Source: Liolophura sinensis (Eukaryota > Mollusca > Polyplacophora > Chitonida > Chitonidae). Taken from it: a stretch of DNA of 64,000 bases. The stretch spans positions 22,985,608 to 23,049,607 of the forward strand of contig NC_088300.1 of assembly GCF_032854445.1 (NCBI RefSeq), in the 5' to 3' direction. The notes beneath the pieces were generated by a model that saw only the letters and a program-made list of their open reading frames with translations, did not search any database and was not told the DNA's origin. Made by a program: the position numbers and the translations under genes. Shown piece by piece: positions 60,209 to 64,000 of the stretch (within the stretch, counting starts at the first letter, position 1; every line of letters begins with the position of its first letter).

Positions 60209-60430
60209 GTAGGTATTTCATGGTGGTGACATGGTTTTATAGGGATTTACTTTTATTAATAAAAACAAGCTTTTCTAAGCAGTGACCCTGCCTTAGGACA
60301 AATCTTGTTCTAAGAATCCAGATATGTTGAATCCATTAGATAGATGATTTATGACTGCAAGGAAATGGAACTTTTCGCTCTATTTCATTTGCTCTTCTGT
60401 GTCTAAGAGCTGTTTTCCTCAAATTGCGAT
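60209..60430 (+). other. Start of lectin gene intron 4
   Basis: Begins with the donor GTAGGT after exon 4. Unique-looking sequence up to the satellite-like array; no further exon is seen before the window ends. Confidence 0.6.
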
Positions 60431-63400
60431 CAGCTTCTTTCCTCCATATGCCATGAACATAAATGTCCACACGTCCATTTTCTGTTAAACACAAACCTAA
60501 ATGTCCGTATGTCCAGTTTCTGTTAGACACAAACCTGAATGTCCGTATGTCTTTCCTCCATAGGCCATGAACATAAATATCCGCATGTCCATTTTCTGTT
60601 CCCCACAAAAGTAAATGTCCACACGTCCATTTTCTGTTAGACACAAACCTGAATGTTCACACGTCCATTTTCTGTTAGACACAAACCTGAATGTCCGCAT
60701 GTACAGTTTCTGTCGCATACAAACTTAAATATCCGCATGTCCATTTTCTGTCCTCCACAAACCTGAATGTCCACACGTCCACTTTCTGTTAGACACAAAC
60801 CTGAATGTCCACACGTCCACTTTCTGTTAGACACAAACCTGAATGTCCACACGTCCACTTTCTGTTAGACACAAACCTGAATGTTCACACGTTCATTGTA
60901 TATTAGACACAAACCTGAATGTCCACACGTCCACTTTCTGTCCGCCACAAACCTGAATGTCCACACGTCCACTTTCTGTTAGACACAAACCTGAATGTTC
61001 ACACGTTCATTGTATATTAGACACAAACCTGAATGTCCACACGTCCACTTTCTGTTAGACACAAACCTGAATGTCCACACGTTCATTGTCTGTTAGACAC
61101 AAATCTGAATGTCCACACGTCCACTTTCTGTTAGACACAAACCTGAATGTCCACATGTCCACTTTCTGTTAGACACAAACCTGAATGTCCGTATGTCCAT
61201 TTTCTGTTAGACACAAACCTGAATGTCCGTATGTCCATTTTCTCTTAGACACAAACCTGAATGTCCACACGTCCATTGTCTGTGAGACACAAACCTGAAT
61301 GTCCACAGGACCACTTTGTGTTAGACAGAAACCTGAATGACCACACGTCCATTGTCTGTTGGACACAAACCTGAATGTCCGCATGTCCATTTTCTGCTAG
61401 ACACAAACTTGAATGACCACACGTCCATTACCTGTTGGACACAAATCTGAATGTCCACACACCCACTTTCTGTTAGACACAAACCCGAATGTCTACACAT
61501 CCATTGTCTATTAGACACAAACCTGAATGTCGACACGTTCATTGTCTATTAGACACAAACCTGAATGTCCACACATCCATTGTCTGTTAGACACAAACTT
61601 GAATGTCCGCATGTCCAGTTTCTTTCACCACAAGCATGAATGTCCCCATGTCCAGTTTCTGTCCCCCACAAACCTGAATGTCCGCATGTCCAGTTTCTGT
61701 CCCATACAAACTTAAATGTCCACACGTTCATTGTCTATTAGACACAAACCTGAATGGCCATTCATCCATTGTCTGTTAGACACAAACATGAATGCTCTCA
61801 TGTCCAGTTTCCGTCCCCCAAAAACCTAATTGTCCGCATGTCCAGTTTCTTTCCCCAACAAACCTGAATGTGCGCATGTCCAGTTTCTGTTCCCCACAAA
61901 CCTCATTGTGCGCATGTGCGTTTTCTGTCCCCCACAAACCTGAATGTCCCCATGTCCAATTTCTGCCCCCCCCCCGCAAAACTGAATGTGTCCATGTCCA
62001 GTTTCTGCCCCCCCCCCTGCAAACCTGGATATGCGCATGTCCAGTTTCTACTCCCCACAAACCTCAATATGCACATGTGCGTTTTCTGTCCTCCACAAGC
62101 CTGAATGTGCACATTTTCATTTGCTGTCCCATACAAATCTGAATGATCACATGTCCATTGTCTGTTAGACACAAACCTGAATGTGTACATGTCCATTTTC
62201 TCTTAGACACAAACCTGAAAGTCAACACGTCCATTGTCCGTTAGACACAAATCTGAATGTCCGCATGTACAGTTTCTGTCTCCCACAAACCTGAATGTTC
62301 CCATGTCCAGTTTCCGTCCCCCAAAAACCTAAATGTCCGCATGTCCAGTTTCTTTCCCCAACAAACCTGAATGTGCGTATGTCCGGTTTCTGTTCCCCAC
62401 AAACCTCAATTTGCACATGTGCGTTTTCTGTCCCTCACAAACCTGAATGTCCGCATGTTCATTTGCTGTCCCATACAAACCTGAATTTCCACTCGTCCAT
62501 TGTCTGTTGGACACAAACCTGAATGTGCACATGTCCATTTTCTGTTCTCCACAAACCTCAATGTCCGCATGCCCAATCTCTGTTCTCAGCAAACCTGAAT
62601 ATCTGCATGTCCATTTTCTATCCCAAGCAAACCTGAATGTGTACAGGTCAAGTTTCTGTACCCCGCAAACCTGAATGTGCACATGTCCATTTTCTGTCCT
62701 TCACAAACCTGAATACCCCCATGTCTATTTTCCGTCCCATAGAAACCTGAATGTGTACATGTCAAATTTCTGCGTTCTGCAAATCTGAATGAGCACGTGC
62801 CCAGTTTTTGTCCTCAACAGACCTAATTTTCCACATGTCCAGTTCCTGTCCCCAGAAAGCTGAATGTCCGCATGCCCATTTCCTGTCCCACACAAAGTTG
62901 AATGCGCGCCTGTCCATTTTTTGTCCCCACAGACCTGAATGTCTGCATGTCCATTTTCTGTCCCCATCAAACCTGAATATCCGCTTGCCCAGTTTCTGTT
63001 CTCCACAGACCTGAATGTCCGCATGTCCAGTTTCTGTCCCCCACAAAACTGAATGTCCGCATGTCCAGTTTCTGTCCCCCACAAACCCTAAATGTCCGCA
63101 TGCGCAGTTTTTGACCGTGACAGGCCTGAATGTTCGCATGCACAATTTTCGTCCCTCACAAACCTGAATGCCCTTATGTCTAGTTTCTGTCTCCCACAAC
63201 CTGAATGCCCGTATGTCCAGTTTCTTTCTCCCACAAACCTGAATGTCCGCTTGCCCAGTTTCTGTTCTCCACAGACCTGAATGTCCGCATGTCCAGTTTC
63301 TGTCCCCCACAAAACTGAATGTCCGGATGTCCTGTTTCTGTCCCCCACAAACCCTAAATGTCCGCATGCCAAGTTTTGGACCGTCACAAGCCTGAATGTT

Positions 63401-64000
63401 TGCATGTACAATTTTCGTCCCTCACAAGCCTGAATGCCCGCATGTCCAGTTTCTGTCTCCCACAACCTGAATGACTGCATGTCCAGTTTCTGTCTCCCAC
63501 AACCTGAATGCCTGCATGTCCAGTTTCTGTCTCCCACAACCTGAATGCCCGTATGTCCAGTTTCTGTCTCCCACAAGCCAGAATTTCCGTATGTCCAGTT
63601 TCTGTCTCCCACAAGCCTGATTGCCCGTATGTCTAGTTTCTGTCTCCCACAACCTGAATGCCCGCATGTCCAGTTTCTGTCTCCCACAACCTGAATGCCC
63701 GCATGTCTAGTTTCTGTCTCCCACAAGCCTGAATGTCCGTATGTCCAGTTTCTGTCCCCCACAAGCCTGAATGCCCGTATGTCCAGTTTTTGTCTCCCAC
63801 AAGCCTGAATGCCCTTATGTCCAGTTTCTGTCTCCCACAACCTGAATGCCCGTATGTCCAGTTTTTGACCGTCACCAGCCTGAATGTTTGCATGTACAAT
63901 TTTCGTCCCTCATAAGCCTGAATGCCCGCATGTCCCGTTTCTGTCTCCCACAACCTGAATGCCCGCATGCCCAGTTTCTGTCTCCCACAAGCCTGAATGC
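60430..64000 (+). repeat. 38-bp satellite-like tandem array (more than 90 copies, runs off the window)
   Basis: Consensus about 'cacaaacctgaatgtccgca' + 'tgtccagtttctgtcccc', period 38 bp. Subtypes occur in blocks: 'ctgttagacacaaacctgaa' units dominate 60620-61600, 'ctgtcccccacaaacctgaa' units 61660-63360, and 'ctgtctcccacaa' units with 'gcccg' 63430-64000. A poly-C variant occurs near 61970 and 62010. Long open frames on both strands follow from three units making 114 bp. Confidence 0.97.

Noticed and set aside
62762-63840. Long repetitive frames (up to 250 codons) in the right-hand array
   Set aside because: The 38-bp array gives 38-residue periodic frames on both strands; nothing resembles a real domain.
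57312-64000. Common origin of the 19-bp and 38-bp arrays (38 = 2 x 19)
   Set aside because: Half-units of the 38-bp repeat do not visibly match the 19-bp unit; the numerical relation is likely coincidence.

Overview
The window is animal nuclear DNA: spliced genes with GT-AG introns, AT-rich noncoding DNA, many minisatellites, and about 18 copies or fragments of one tRNA-derived SINE (tRNA-like head, conserved core, AAATAAATAAAT tail). The protein families and the SINE core fit a lophotrochozoan marine invertebrate, a mollusc or brachiopod. That assignment is inference; no marker gene fixes the species.

Layout. (1) 1-22504, + strand: the 3' 11 coding exons of CPSF2 (CPSF100, mRNA 3'-end processing). 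All splice phases agree and the frame runs to the stop; the N-terminal part lies left of the window. A 13-kb intron (3159-16182) holds SINEs, several minisatellites and three copies of an unnamed repeat. (2) 22760-24560: an array of 81-bp repeats just 3' of CPSF2. (3) 28621-40452, - strand: a complete five-exon hyaluronidase (GH56) gene predicted to encode 766 residues, with a Ser/Thr/Asn-rich N-terminal extension of about 330 residues before the catalytic domain. (4) 45374-46429, + strand: intronless TBCC (tubulin cofactor C). (5) 48614-48947: an unrecognised possible exon. (6) 52959-60208, + strand: the 5' four exons of a secreted C-type lectin / PAN-apple gene. (7) 60430-64000: a 38-bp satellite-like array running off the right edge. 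The four genes show no obvious functional link.

The most interesting signal is that three separate minisatellites are tandem copies of exon-intron junctions of the neighbouring gene. Hyaluronidase exon 4 has on its 5' side six ~75-bp copies resembling its own acceptor plus the exon start (31444-31920), and on its 3' side thirteen 51-bp copies of its own exon end plus the GTAAGT donor (29650-30335). Lectin exon 2 is preceded by about ten 92-bp copies of its polypyrimidine tract, AG and exon start (54365-55335). These arrays carry many well-formed decoy splice sites. Other observations are several short inverted-repeat (MITE-like) elements, a perfect 55-bp inverted repeat, and unnamed interspersed repeats.
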